Positions 37,675 to 46,147 of a DNA stretch of 64,000 nucleotides are shown here, one piece after another (position 1 is the stretch's first letter; each line of letters begins with the position of its first letter). The position numbers and the translations under genes are program-made. The stretch is taken from NCBI RefSeq assembly GCF_022008395.1, contig NZ_JAIRBB010000001.1, forward strand, positions 62,001 to 126,000, read 5' to 3'. The notes beneath the pieces are model-generated. The model did no database searches. It worked only from the letters and a program-made list of their open reading frames with translations, and had not been told where the DNA came from. This DNA is from Aequorivita xiaoshiensis. Its GTDB lineage: Bacteria; Bacteroidota; Bacteroidia; Flavobacteriales; Flavobacteriaceae.

Positions 37675-37925
37675 GTGTTAAGCTTATCGGCTAGCTCTTT
37701 TTGAAGCTTCTCTTTTAACTGTAATTTACTATCGGGATTAAGAGTTTTAATTTCTACAGCTTTTAAAGTATTTGTAAGTTTTTGATTCTTCTTCGCATAT
37801 TTGTTACAAAGTTTACAAAGTAAAAGGTGTAGTTTAAGCTTTAACTTATCGGATATACTAATCTCCTTATATTGATATTTGTCACACAAACATGCTGCTT
37901 CGCGACATTTTAAAAATAACTTCAT
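37671..37925 (-). CDS. Small zinc anti-sigma-like protein
   Basis: This 84-residue protein has the pattern H33-x3-C37-x2-C40 (HLLLCKLC), the core of zinc-binding anti-sigma (ZAS) domains, plus an N-terminal Cys cluster (C7, C12, C14). It has no membrane helix, and the C-terminal half is Lys/Leu-rich and helical. It starts 6 nt after the stop of the ECF sigma gene, so the two form an operon. By analogy with RsrA/ChrR-type factors it may hold the sigma factor in the cytoplasm and release it on redox or metal change. Its small size is notable, and the role is inferred from the motif and the neighbour. Confidence 0.78.
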   Translation of the reverse strand: MKLFLKCREAACLCDKYQYKEISISDKLKLKLHLLLCKLCNKYAKKNQKLTNTLKAVEIKTLNPDSKLQLKEKLQKELADKLNT

Positions 37926-37931
37926 AGAATA

Positions 37932-38480
37932 TTAATTGTACCAGTTTTTTTCCAAACACTCCATCAAATTCTTACGTGCTCTGTGGATAATAACCCACAG
38001 ATTAGACGGAGTAATATTGTATTCTTTACAAAGAACGTCCGTATCTTGATTTTCGATTGTTTTCTTTTTAAAGATTTCACCTTGTTTTACTGGTAGTTTA
38101 TTCAAGCACTTTATAATGGCGAGACCCAGTTCGTTATTCTCCATTCTATCTTCGGCAGTCCTGTCAAATAAATCCGCAGCATTTTCTTCAAGCCAGTTAC
38201 CTTCTATATCACCGCTCTTATATGAAACAAGAACCTCAGCCCTTCCTTTATTCGAGTTTTTTTTCCGGTAATAGTCAATTATTTTCCGCTTTAAAATCGA
38301 AATGAGCCATGTGCGTTCACTAGCCTCACCTTTAAAATTGTGTTTGGACCTTAATCCTGCTAGGAAAGTTTCTGAAATTAAATCTTGCGCAATCACAGCA
38401 TCATTCACCCTTACAATTGTATAATTGTAAAGATAATCGGCGTAGTTATCTACCCACTTACTCGGATTTAATACTTCCAC
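37932..38480 (-). CDS. ECF-type RNA polymerase sigma factor
   Basis: This 182-residue factor has region 2 (about 10-75, with AQDLISETFLAGLRSK and RTWLISILKRKIIDYYRKK) and region 4 (about 120-175, with LPVKQGEIFKKKTIENQDTDVLCKEYNITPS... ending NLWVIIHRARKNLMECLE). Only these two core domains are present. The start codon is GTG at 38480, because no ATG fits. The small zinc protein 6 nt downstream is the likely anti-sigma. The regulated genes are unknown. The divergent M28 peptidase, 167 bp away, is a possible target. Confidence 0.92.
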   Translation of the reverse strand: MEVLNPSKWVDNYADYLYNYTIVRVNDAVIAQDLISETFLAGLRSKHNFKGEASERTWLISILKRKIIDYYRKKNSNKGRAEVLVSYKSGDIEGNWLEENAADLFDRTAEDRMENNELGLAIIKCLNKLPVKQGEIFKKKTIENQDTDVLCKEYNITPSNLWVIIHRARKNLMECLEKNWYN

Positions 38481-38647
38481 TATATATAAGTTTTATCTTT
38501 TTCAAAATAGAGGAGGATATTAATTTAGACTAAAGTTAAGTTCTTATTTAACACCATAAGATACGTCAAAAAATTTAAACTTCATTATTAGGAGATTAAA
38601 TTCATTAAAAGTTTTAATTTTACGTAAATTAACGTACAAACTTCCCA

Positions 38648-40093
38648 ATGAAAAACTTTACAACAACCTTTATCTTATTCTTTTTTTTAGCAACTGCCGT
38701 AATTGCACAAAACAACGATTCATTTTACGCAACAATGAGTGGAGAGACTGCTTTAAAATTTAAGCAGCTATACCCAAACGACATTCAAATATTGGCAACA
38801 AAAAGCAACGAATCTGCTGTTTATCTTACAGAGGAAGTTTCTCACAAAATACACGAAAGCGTTCAAATTCACGGTCCGGGATATATTTTTAGACCTTCTA
38901 AAGAAAAAGCGCTTCAGGCTTTAAACAGAGTTCAAAACAGAAATTCATTTTTAGAATACACCATTACTGAAACCGATTTAGTAAATGAATGCCTAGATCT
39001 GGTTAATAACCAAAACATAGAAGATGATATTCTAGAATTGCAAGCTTACGGAACACGTCATCATGAAACATCTCAAGGCGAACAATCTGTTTACGACTTA
39101 AAAGCTAAATGGGATGCAATGATTGCACAATCTGGCAGAACCGACATTCACACTCGTATTTACAATCATCAAAACACACCAATGCCCTCTGTAATTCTAA
39201 CTATTGATGGAGCCAATACTCCAGATGAATATGTTATTATTGGTGGACATTTAGACTCAACTTCATTTTGGGATATTAATGATGCTCCTGGTGCCGATGA
39301 TAATGCTTCAGGAATCTCTTCTTTAAACGAAATGATTCGTGTGCTTATCGCAAAGGAGTTTGTTCCAAATCGCACTATTGAAGTTATGGCTTATGCTGCT
39401 GAAGAAATTGGACTTGTAGGATCGGAAGAAATTGCTTCAGAATACGCAAGTAATGGAATAAATGTTGGGGCTTACGTTCAGTTTGACATGACAGGCTATA
39501 ATGGCTCTAACGAAGATGTTTGGATTTCTACAGATTGGTACAACAGTAGCGCTTTAAACAACTTTTTGGTTGATTTAATGGATCATTATAACGGAACCGG
39601 TAACCACGCTTTTACCTATAACTTTACCGAATGTGGATACGGTTGTTCAGATCATGCAAGTTGGGCAAACAATGGTTACGAAGCAGCATTTCCTTTTGAA
39701 GCTAAATTCAGCGAGTCTAATCCAAAAATACATACAGACGAAGATATTTATTCTTTTTTTGACACCCCTGAACATTCAGCAAAATTTACAAAACTAGGCT
39801 TGCAATTCTTAATTGAAGCGGCCAAGCCACAAACAATGTCTGTAAATGATTTTTCCGAAAACGCTATTGCTGTATTTGTAAATGAAAACATACTTAATTA
39901 CCGATTAAACAATCTAACTACAAACGTTAGCGATATCTCTATCTACAACATAGGCGGACAAAGTGTTTTCACTGAAAAGGCAAGTTCTCAATCTGGAAGT
40001 GTTAACCTTACAGCCTTAGACAATGGTTTTTACATTGTGAAATTCAACTTTACTAACGGTAGAACCTTGAGTAAAAAGTTTATTCTAAATTAA
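38648..40093 (+). CDS. M28 family zinc peptidase with type IX sorting domain
   Basis: This 481-residue secreted peptidase has a signal peptide ending AVIAQ and a propeptide-like N-terminal region. The M28 catalytic domain (about 185-390) has metal-ligand motifs GGHLDS, GADDNASG, YAAEEIGLVGS and DMTGY, and a final His in KIHTDEDIY. A C-terminal sorting domain of about 75 residues (ISIYNIGGQSVF, ending SKKFILN) marks it as type IX cargo, probably processed by the PorU encoded in this window. It is likely an extracellular aminopeptidase for protein degradation. It is divergent from the ECF operon. Confidence 0.93.
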   Translation: MKNFTTTFILFFFLATAVIAQNNDSFYATMSGETALKFKQLYPNDIQILATKSNESAVYLTEEVSHKIHESVQIHGPGYIFRPSKEKALQALNRVQNRNSFLEYTITETDLVNECLDLVNNQNIEDDILELQAYGTRHHETSQGEQSVYDLKAKWDAMIAQSGRTDIHTRIYNHQNTPMPSVILTIDGANTPDEYVIIGGHLDSTSFWDINDAPGADDNASGISSLNEMIRVLIAKEFVPNRTIEVMAYAAEEIGLVGSEEIASEYASNGINVGAYVQFDMTGYNGSNEDVWISTDWYNSSALNNFLVDLMDHYNGTGNHAFTYNFTECGYGCSDHASWANNGYEAAFPFEAKFSESNPKIHTDEDIYSFFDTPEHSAKFTKLGLQFLIEAAKPQTMSVNDFSENAIAVFVNENILNYRLNNLTTNVSDISIYNIGGQSVFTEKASSQSGSVNLTALDNGFYIVKFNFTNGRTLSKKFILN

Positions 40094-40123
40094 TTCTTGT
40101 AATTATCAAGACACCTAAATAGC

Positions 40124-40978
40124 TTGGCTATTTTTATCAGTAGATTTCAAAATATTACGGCCCAAAACAACTTAACTCTAATTGAGGTTAAGCAACTTTT
40201 TGGTGGAGATATTAACGAAGTATTTCAACTGAAATGTAAAGAAGGGAATTTTGTAGTTAAATTGAATGACTCTACAAAATTCCCTAAAATGTTTACTGCT
40301 GAAGCAAAAGGTTTAAATTATTTGAGCAGTTCAAATAGTTTTAAAATCCCTAAGGTTTTAGCAAATGGAGAAATTGAAAACACCTCATATTTATTAATCG
40401 AATATATTTCAAGTGGAGAACCAAATGCTGGTTTTTGGGAATCTTTTGCCGATAATTTAGTAAAGCTTCACCAGGTAACACAAACAAATTTTGGATTAGA
40501 CCACGATAACTATATAGGTAGTCTGCCTCAAAGAAACAACTTTAGCAAATCTGCTTCAGAATTTTATATAAGTAATCGGTTAGAGCCTCAATTTAATATG
40601 GCGTCAGAAAATGGATTTCAGTTTAAAAAGGTGGCTAGCTTTTATAAAAACATTTCCAAAATAATCCCAAATGAAGCACCATCTTTAATTCACGGCGATT
40701 TGTGGAGTGGCAATTATATGGTTAGCAAAGAAAATCAAGCTGTTTTAATAGACCCCGCGGTTGCATTTGCGCCTCGTGAAATGGATATTGCAATGATGAA
40801 GTTGTTTGGAGGATTTTCAGAAGAATTAATCATCAACTACAATTCTATTTTTCCCTTAGAAAAAGGTTGGGAAGATAGGGTTTCTCTTTGGCAGTTGTAC
40901 TACTTACTCGTGCATCTTAATCTTTTTGGAAGGAGTTATTTACCGAAAGTGAACTCAGTTTTAAATAAATATTCTTGA
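40124..40978 (+). CDS. Fructosamine kinase family protein
   Basis: This 284-residue kinase-like protein has the aminoglycoside/fructosamine-kinase fold: FGGDINEVFQLKCKEGNFVVKL (nucleotide lobe, about 25-46), the catalytic IHGDLWSGNYMV (about 190-201) and the metal DPA in LIDPAVAFAPREMDIAMM. Family members phosphorylate ketosamines formed by protein glycation and so allow deglycation. No ATG is available near the expected N-terminus. TTG at 40124 gives the right length. The gene lies 30 nt after the M28 peptidase on the same strand. Confidence 0.88.
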   Translation: MAIFISRFQNITAQNNLTLIEVKQLFGGDINEVFQLKCKEGNFVVKLNDSTKFPKMFTAEAKGLNYLSSSNSFKIPKVLANGEIENTSYLLIEYISSGEPNAGFWESFADNLVKLHQVTQTNFGLDHDNYIGSLPQRNNFSKSASEFYISNRLEPQFNMASENGFQFKKVASFYKNISKIIPNEAPSLIHGDLWSGNYMVSKENQAVLIDPAVAFAPREMDIAMMKLFGGFSEELIINYNSIFPLEKGWEDRVSLWQLYYLLVHLNLFGRSYLPKVNSVLNKYS

Positions 40979-41049
40979 TTTAATAACTGTGTCGCCTATC
41001 GCACAACCAATCCTTTTTGGATAGCAAGTAAAATCGCAGAATTAATTCC

Positions 41050-41057
41050 TATTTTTG
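41050..41057 (+). promoter_or_regulatory. Probable -7 box of fabD
   Basis: TATTTTTG at 41050-41057 matches the TAnnTTTG consensus and lies 24 nt before the fabD ATG. No TTTG at the expected distance upstream was found, so this is a partial match. Confidence 0.4.
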
Positions 41058-41081
41058 CAACTCAAATAAAAAACGAATTAC

Positions 41082-41963
41082 ATGAAAGCATATATCTTCC
41101 CTGGACAAGGTGCTCAATTCACTGGAATGGGTAAAGACCTTTACGATAATTCTGCAAAAGCAAAAGAATTATTTAATCAAGCCAATGAAATCTTAGGCTT
41201 TCACATTACCAAAATCATGTTTGAGGGTTCTGCCGACGAATTGAAGGAAACAAAAGTTACACAACCAGCTATATTTTTACACTCTACAATATTAGCAGAA
41301 GTAATGGGCGATAGATTTCAACCTGATATGGTTGCCGGACATTCATTAGGGGAAATTTCAGCTTTAGTGGCAAATAGAACCATAGCATTTAGTGATGGGT
41401 TGCAATTGGTCTACAAGCGTGCTTTAGCCATGCAAAAAGCCTGCGAGCAAACACCTTCAACTATGGCTGCTGTTTTAGGCTTAGAAGATCATTTAGTTGA
41501 AGAAATTTGTGCAAATACTCCAGGAATTGTTGTTGCTGCAAATTACAATTGTCCAGGACAATTAGTTATATCTGGTGAAATTGATGCTGTAGGTACAGCT
41601 TGTGAAAGTTTAAAAGAAGCAGGAGCACGTAGAGCATTAATCCTACCAGTAGGTGGTGCGTTCCACAGCCCATTAATGGAGCCGGCAAGAGAAGAACTTG
41701 CTGCTGCCATTGAAGCTACTCAATTTACAGCTCCAGCTTGTCCTATCTATCAAAACGTGTCAACATTCGCAGTTACAGACCCTTCTATAATAAAGAAAAA
41801 TCTTATATTTCAACTTACAGCCCCAGTGAAATGGACTCAAAGCATTCAGAATATGATTAAAGATGGCGCAACAAAATTTATAGAAGTTGGACCAGGAAAT
41901 GTATTACAAGGGCTAGTGAAGAAAATTGACCGTACGGCAGAAACTGAAAAAGCAGAAATGTAA
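41082..41963 (+). CDS. fabD: Malonyl-CoA:ACP transacylase
   Basis: FabD moves malonyl groups from CoA to acyl carrier protein for fatty-acid elongation. The 293-residue protein has the opening FPGQGAQFTGMG, the nucleophile Ser88 in GHSLGE, the catalytic His195 in GAFHSPLM, and the closing FIEVGPGNVLQGLVKKI. The length is typical. The gene stands alone, ended by a strong terminator at 41993-42027. Other fab genes are not adjacent. Confidence 0.96.
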   Translation: MKAYIFPGQGAQFTGMGKDLYDNSAKAKELFNQANEILGFHITKIMFEGSADELKETKVTQPAIFLHSTILAEVMGDRFQPDMVAGHSLGEISALVANRTIAFSDGLQLVYKRALAMQKACEQTPSTMAAVLGLEDHLVEEICANTPGIVVAANYNCPGQLVISGEIDAVGTACESLKEAGARRALILPVGGAFHSPLMEPAREELAAAIEATQFTAPACPIYQNVSTFAVTDPSIIKKNLIFQLTAPVKWTQSIQNMIKDGATKFIEVGPGNVLQGLVKKIDRTAETEKAEM

Positions 41964-41992
41964 AGCAAAACTTTATATTTAAAATAATCCCA

Positions 41993-42027
41993 AACGTCGA
42001 AGGTCTGTCTCCTTCGACGTTTTTTTA
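41993..42027 (+). terminator. Intrinsic terminator of fabD
   Basis: AACGTCGAAGG (41993-42003) pairs with CCTTCGACGTT (42011-42021) as an 11-bp perfect stem with a 7-nt loop, followed by seven or more T. Confidence 0.92.
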
Positions 42028-42189
42028 TTCCTTTTCTTATCAAATGTTATTAATCTAAGCCTAGATATTAAAGGCTATAATTTTTAACGCGATATCGAAT
42101 TCCATTAATTTTCTATTTATTTAATTTTTTAAGGGTAACAATTTATAACTCGTGTTGATATAATACTGTAACATCAAAATATCAATACT

Positions 42190-43233
42190 ATGAAAACTTT
42201 TTTATCAATTTTCAGCCTTGCAGTTCTAACTTGTTTAATATTTACTAATTGCTCTTCTGATGATGACTGTACTATAAACGATGACTCAAACAATTCACCA
42301 TGTTTCAATTACAATAAAAAATTACTGGTTTTAAATACAGTATTCGACAACAACGTAAATGCTGTTATAGATTACAATTCTTTTCTAATAAACAATCTAA
42401 ACACCACGACTCCTATTTATGAGGGAAGCTTAACCACCAATACCAATCTCACATTCCAATTACCTACAAGTACTTCCTTATATAATGATGATAGTGAGCT
42501 ACACGGTATGCTTGTAACAAGAGCTGGAAAATATTTCACTTTCAATACAAACACTGGGACAGGACAGGAATTTACTACCCCATCAAATATAGCTGCACCT
42601 ATAATTGTTGGTGGAGAAAGTTATGTAATTGAAGTTTCAAACGCTGGTTACGCAAATTCTGGAATCGACAATCACTTTTCCATAAAGCCATTTAATATGA
42701 ACAATGGAACTACGAGTGCAGCACTTACAATTCCAGCGTCGAACACCACTTTTAACAATAACAGTTTCTTCCACGTAGAATCTATGAGTGCAGCTTCAAA
42801 TGGTGTTAACGAACTGTATTTTGTTTCAGGAACGAACTTGATAACCGTGAATACATCTAATAATACTAGCTCTCATGTTGATTTATATCCGTCATTTTCA
42901 AATACAGATTTTGTGAGATTTATCGGATTAGAATATTCTGAAAGCTTAGGACTGTTAGCATTAATGGATATGCCCGATATTAACTCGAGAAAAATTGTAA
43001 AAATAGATCCTACTAATGGAACGTATACAGATTTACTTTCAATACCGACAAATATAAATACTGAATTTTATTCTACAGTTTATAGTGAATGCAACAAGAC
43101 TTACTACCTCACTTCTTTGGCTAACGGAAATACTGTACAAACCAATTATTTTGAAATTGATTTAGTAGCAAATTCAATTTCAAACACTCAGGTATTCAAC
43201 GATTATGTCTTTGGAATAGAACTTATAGATTAA
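42190..43233 (+). CDS. Surface-exposed lipoprotein of unknown function
   Basis: This 347-residue protein has a lipoprotein signal peptide ending IFTNC (Cys21), directly followed by SSDDD, the negatively charged lipoprotein export signal that sends Bacteroidota lipoproteins to the cell surface. The rest is Asn/Thr/Ser-rich and beta-strand-like, with repeated short units that suggest a beta-propeller (repeats of the type I-x-P-x-N-x-T). No enzymatic motif was recognised. It is monocistronic and closed by a terminator. The export prediction is firm, and the function is unknown. Confidence 0.85.
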   Translation: MKTFLSIFSLAVLTCLIFTNCSSDDDCTINDDSNNSPCFNYNKKLLVLNTVFDNNVNAVIDYNSFLINNLNTTTPIYEGSLTTNTNLTFQLPTSTSLYNDDSELHGMLVTRAGKYFTFNTNTGTGQEFTTPSNIAAPIIVGGESYVIEVSNAGYANSGIDNHFSIKPFNMNNGTTSAALTIPASNTTFNNNSFFHVESMSAASNGVNELYFVSGTNLITVNTSNNTSSHVDLYPSFSNTDFVRFIGLEYSESLGLLALMDMPDINSRKIVKIDPTNGTYTDLLSIPTNINTEFYSTVYSECNKTYYLTSLANGNTVQTNYFEIDLVANSISNTQVFNDYVFGIELID

Positions 43234-43291
43234 TAAACCCTTTATAGAATTAGCCATAGTACAGATTTGAAGGTTGAGGGGGCCTTCACAT

Positions 43292-43329
43292 AAAAAGCGA
43301 GCAGAAACAAAGTTTCTCTCGCTTTTTTT
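43292..43329. terminator. Intrinsic terminator after the surface lipoprotein
   Basis: AGCGAG-C-AGAAAC (43296-43308) pairs with GTTTCTCTCGCT (43312-43323) with one bulged C and a short AAA loop. An A-run on the left and eight T on the right allow it to serve both convergent genes. Confidence 0.85.
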
Positions 43330-43346
43330 TGTAAATACATTAAGAT

Positions 43347-44672
43347 TTACTTTGCAATACTCTTACCTCTTTTATAAAACTCTTTTCTTTCAAAATCTGG
43401 TACTAAGTCACCACCTGTAGCCCAAACAATATGGGTGACATTATTCATATTGATATTATTCTTTTCGGCATATCCGGTTTTTGCAATCGTCTGCGGACCA
43501 TTTAAACCAGCAGTAGCGGAAGGCTCTAGAAATATTTTTTCAGTGTCCATCAATTGACTTAATAGTATAAAGAGACAATTATCTTCAAGAGTATAAATAC
43601 CACTAATTAAATATTCACTAACCGAAGTTGCAAATTTTGAAGGACGCCCTACAGCTAAGCCATCGGCCTCAGTTTTATTGTCTATCCCAATATCCTGCAC
43701 ACGAATATTACTCATTTCACCAGTAACCAAGCCTGTTAACACCGCAGGTGAATGCGTAGGTTCTACAAAGAAACAATGTACATTATCGCCGAAAATTTGT
43801 TTTAACCCAAAGGCAGTTCCTCCGGGAGATCCACCAACACCACAAGGAGAATATACAAATAACGGATGTGAATCGTTCACCTTAATATTAGCTTTTTTTA
43901 ATTGTTCCGCCAATCGAAGCGCCCCAACTGTATAGCCTAAAAACAGTTTTTTAGAATTTTCATCATCAACAAAATAAGCCAATGGATCGGCTTTTGTTTT
44001 TTCTCTTCCGGCTAAAATTGCTTCACTAAAATCTCCTGCAAACGCTACTACTTTAACTCCTTTGGAGCGCAACAAATCTTTTTTCCAAAGTTTAGCATCC
44101 GCAGAAACATAAACCGTTACTTGAAACCCTAGCTTCGCACTAATTATTCCAATACTCAACCCGAGGTTGCCTGTAGAGCCAACTCCTATTTTATATTTGC
44201 TAAAAAACTGCCTGAACTTATTAGAAAGGAAAACCTCATAGCCATCTTCCCTATTTAAGATGCCAGCTTTTAATGCTAATTCTTCTGCATGGTGTAAAAC
44301 TTCAAAAAAACCTCCTCTAGCCTTAATAGAACCAGCAATAGGTAAGGCATTATCACATTTCATAAATAGACGACCTTCAATTTTTGGAGACCCATAGTTT
44401 AAAAGCTCTTTCATCTTATGAATTTCCTTTAAAGGAGATTCAAGGATGCCGTTTGTAGCTTCAGTTTCTGGAAAAGCTTTAACAAAAAAGGGAGCAAATC
44501 GTTTCCACAATCTTTCCGCAGCCTGAATATCCTTCATTTTAATAAGAAATTCAGGCATTTCAGAACAGCGTTTCTTTTTGTCGTTAAGCCAAACCACAGG
44601 TTTTAAGTCGATTACTTCCTTGAGAATTGGCGACTTTTCTACAAATGAATCTATTTTATTTGATGAATACAT
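43347..44672 (-). CDS. dsdA: D-serine ammonia-lyase
   Basis: DsdA is a PLP enzyme that converts D-serine to pyruvate and ammonia. The 441-residue protein has Lys117 in GSIKARGGFFEV as the Schiff-base residue (close to Lys118 in E. coli), VGSTGNLGLSIGI, and the glycine-rich phosphate loop CGVGGSPGG. The length matches the family. No DsdC-type regulator or permease is nearby. The neighbouring cupin gene (57 nt upstream on the same strand) may be cotranscribed. Likely roles are catabolism or detoxification of D-serine. Confidence 0.94.
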   Translation of the reverse strand: MYSSNKIDSFVEKSPILKEVIDLKPVVWLNDKKKRCSEMPEFLIKMKDIQAAERLWKRFAPFFVKAFPETEATNGILESPLKEIHKMKELLNYGSPKIEGRLFMKCDNALPIAGSIKARGGFFEVLHHAEELALKAGILNREDGYEVFLSNKFRQFFSKYKIGVGSTGNLGLSIGIISAKLGFQVTVYVSADAKLWKKDLLRSKGVKVVAFAGDFSEAILAGREKTKADPLAYFVDDENSKKLFLGYTVGALRLAEQLKKANIKVNDSHPLFVYSPCGVGGSPGGTAFGLKQIFGDNVHCFFVEPTHSPAVLTGLVTGEMSNIRVQDIGIDNKTEADGLAVGRPSKFATSVSEYLISGIYTLEDNCLFILLSQLMDTEKIFLEPSATAGLNGPQTIAKTGYAEKNNINMNNVTHIVWATGGDLVPDFERKEFYKRGKSIAK

Positions 44673-44729
44673 TTTTCCTAGTTTTTATAAGAAAACCGGT
44701 GATAATTTAATATCTAAATAGAATAGCAA

Positions 44730-45074
44730 TTATGAATTTTCGGCTACACCTTCTACTCGAGTAGCTGAATCAGCTTTGTTTAAGCTCAACCTAACAGTAC
44801 TTGTTTTAAGAGCTTTTAAATCGTGTGGCACCCCTCCTTCAAGGGCAACTAAATCACCTTTCTTTAAATTATGGATTGTCCCATTTACCCCAAAATCTAT
44901 GGCACCTTCAAAAATTTCCACCACAATTGGGTATGGCGTTTTGTGCTCTTTCATTACCTGACCTTCCTTAAAAGTAATCCTGATTTCCTTCCCTGAATCG
45001 GTATCTATTAAAACCTGAATCGCTGGTCTGTTTTCATTGTATTCTAGATTGTCTATAAGTGATGCTAGTTTCAT
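44730..45074 (-). CDS. Cupin domain protein
   Basis: This 114-residue single-domain beta-barrel contains the cupin pattern regions YPIVVEIFEGAIDFGVNG and KKGDLVALEGGVPHDLKAL. The usual metal-binding HxH of motif 1 is not present (only HKTPYPIVV nearby), while motif 2 keeps one His in GVPHDL. Metal binding may therefore be weak or absent. It is upstream of dsdA on the same strand. The function is unknown, possibly as a small ligand sensor. Confidence 0.85.
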   Translation of the reverse strand: MKLASLIDNLEYNENRPAIQVLIDTDSGKEIRITFKEGQVMKEHKTPYPIVVEIFEGAIDFGVNGTIHNLKKGDLVALEGGVPHDLKALKTSTVRLSLNKADSATRVEGVAENS

Positions 45075-45242
45075 AATTAATACATTTTTTAATTTTGTTA
45101 TTTAGAATCATTCAAAATTAAATAAAATTACCTTATTGTCCTAAATTAAAACAACAAGTTTTCCACTTATGATTAACCTCATAACTATCAAAAATCAGTT
45201 TTATGAAATTTGCTTAATGTTTAAGAATGATTAGAAAAAAGT

Positions 45243-45710
45243 ATGCAGTACGGAATCGAAAATAAATATTTATCACTTACACCACTTATTAAAGAACACG
45301 ATGAGGTGATTCTTTTTTGTGAACGAATAAGAGAAGGGCTTCAAAGAAAAATTAATAGTAAGCGGATTAAGAGTTATATCGATTGGTTTAAAGAAACTTA
45401 TCTAGATCCACATTTCGAAATTGAACAAGAACTTATTTTTCCAATTCTAGGGAATAATAATGTTCGTGTGAAAAGGGCAATTGCCAATCACAGACGACTA
45501 AATCGATTGTTTGATGAGACCTCCAGTCTCAATACAATTTTTCATAAAATTGAAGAGGAACTAATTACCTATATAGGCTTTGAAGAGCGGATATTATATC
45601 AAGAAATACAAAATATTACCAGCCAAGAGGCGTGGAAGGAAATCGAGGAAAAGCAATCTCAATTAAAGTTTTCGGATAAAGAGTGGACAGACCGGTTTTG
45701 GGAGGTTTGA
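45243..45710 (+). CDS. Hemerythrin-like (HHE) domain protein
   Basis: This 155-residue four-helix protein has ligands in the HHE order: His19 (KEHDEV), His57 and Glu61 (HFEIEQELIFP), His83 (NHRRLN), His101, and Glu114/115 (GFEERILYQEI). It would bind a di-iron centre for oxygen or nitric-oxide sensing, or iron handling. It stands alone and is divergent from the cupin-dsdA pair with 168 bp between them. The fold is well supported, but the role is not. Confidence 0.85.
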   Translation: MQYGIENKYLSLTPLIKEHDEVILFCERIREGLQRKINSKRIKSYIDWFKETYLDPHFEIEQELIFPILGNNNVRVKRAIANHRRLNRLFDETSSLNTIFHKIEEELITYIGFEERILYQEIQNITSQEAWKEIEEKQSQLKFSDKEWTDRFWEV

Positions 45711-45743
45711 AGTGCATATTTTAAATGAATTAGAATAAAAAAT

Positions 45744-45776
45744 GCCGAATGATTTAAAATCATTCGGCGTTCTTTT
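45744..45776 (+). terminator. Intrinsic terminator after the hemerythrin gene
   Basis: GCCGAATGATT (45744-45754) pairs perfectly with AATCATTCGGC (45758-45768), followed by a T-rich tract. Confidence 0.88.
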
Positions 45777-45792
45777 TGAATCTAAAATTCTT

Positions 45793-45987
45793 CTAAGCAC
45801 TTATAACACAATCTTCGCAATCTTTAATTTCACCGTAATAGGTTTCTCGATATTTGTGTAATGTTTTAAAAGGGATGCTTAAAAATGTTTTTTTAATGTA
45901 AATCACACTTGTTGTGAACATTCCCATTTTTTGTGTAAATCGTTTTTCTGTTTTTGTTTGTCGTTTCACTGAAACTAACTTCATCAT
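45793..45987 (-). CDS. Small basic protein of unknown function
   Basis: This 64-residue frame starts at ATG 45987 (or 45984). It is Lys-rich (MKLVSVKRQTKTEKRFTQKMG), has one short hydrophobic stretch (FTTSVIYIKKTFLSI) and ends with a C-x2-C pair (KDCEDCVISA). It begins near the galE region and ends beside the hemerythrin terminator. The composition is protein-like and it does not overlap another gene. It may be a conserved flavobacterial small protein, but this cannot be confirmed here. Confidence 0.55.
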   Translation of the reverse strand: MMKLVSVKRQTKTEKRFTQKMGMFTTSVIYIKKTFLSIPFKTLHKYRETYYGEIKDCEDCVISA

Positions 45988-46147
45988 ATATTTTTTGACC
46001 CCCTTCAGCTCGCAAAGTATTCATTTTGAAGCAGAAGTCAAGAGTACTATTCGGGTGCAAAGAAACAAAAATCAGCTCCTAATTCCAAAAAATGAGCGTT
46101 AAACCTATCTTAAGTTTAAATAAGCGTTATTATAAACCCTTAAGTTT

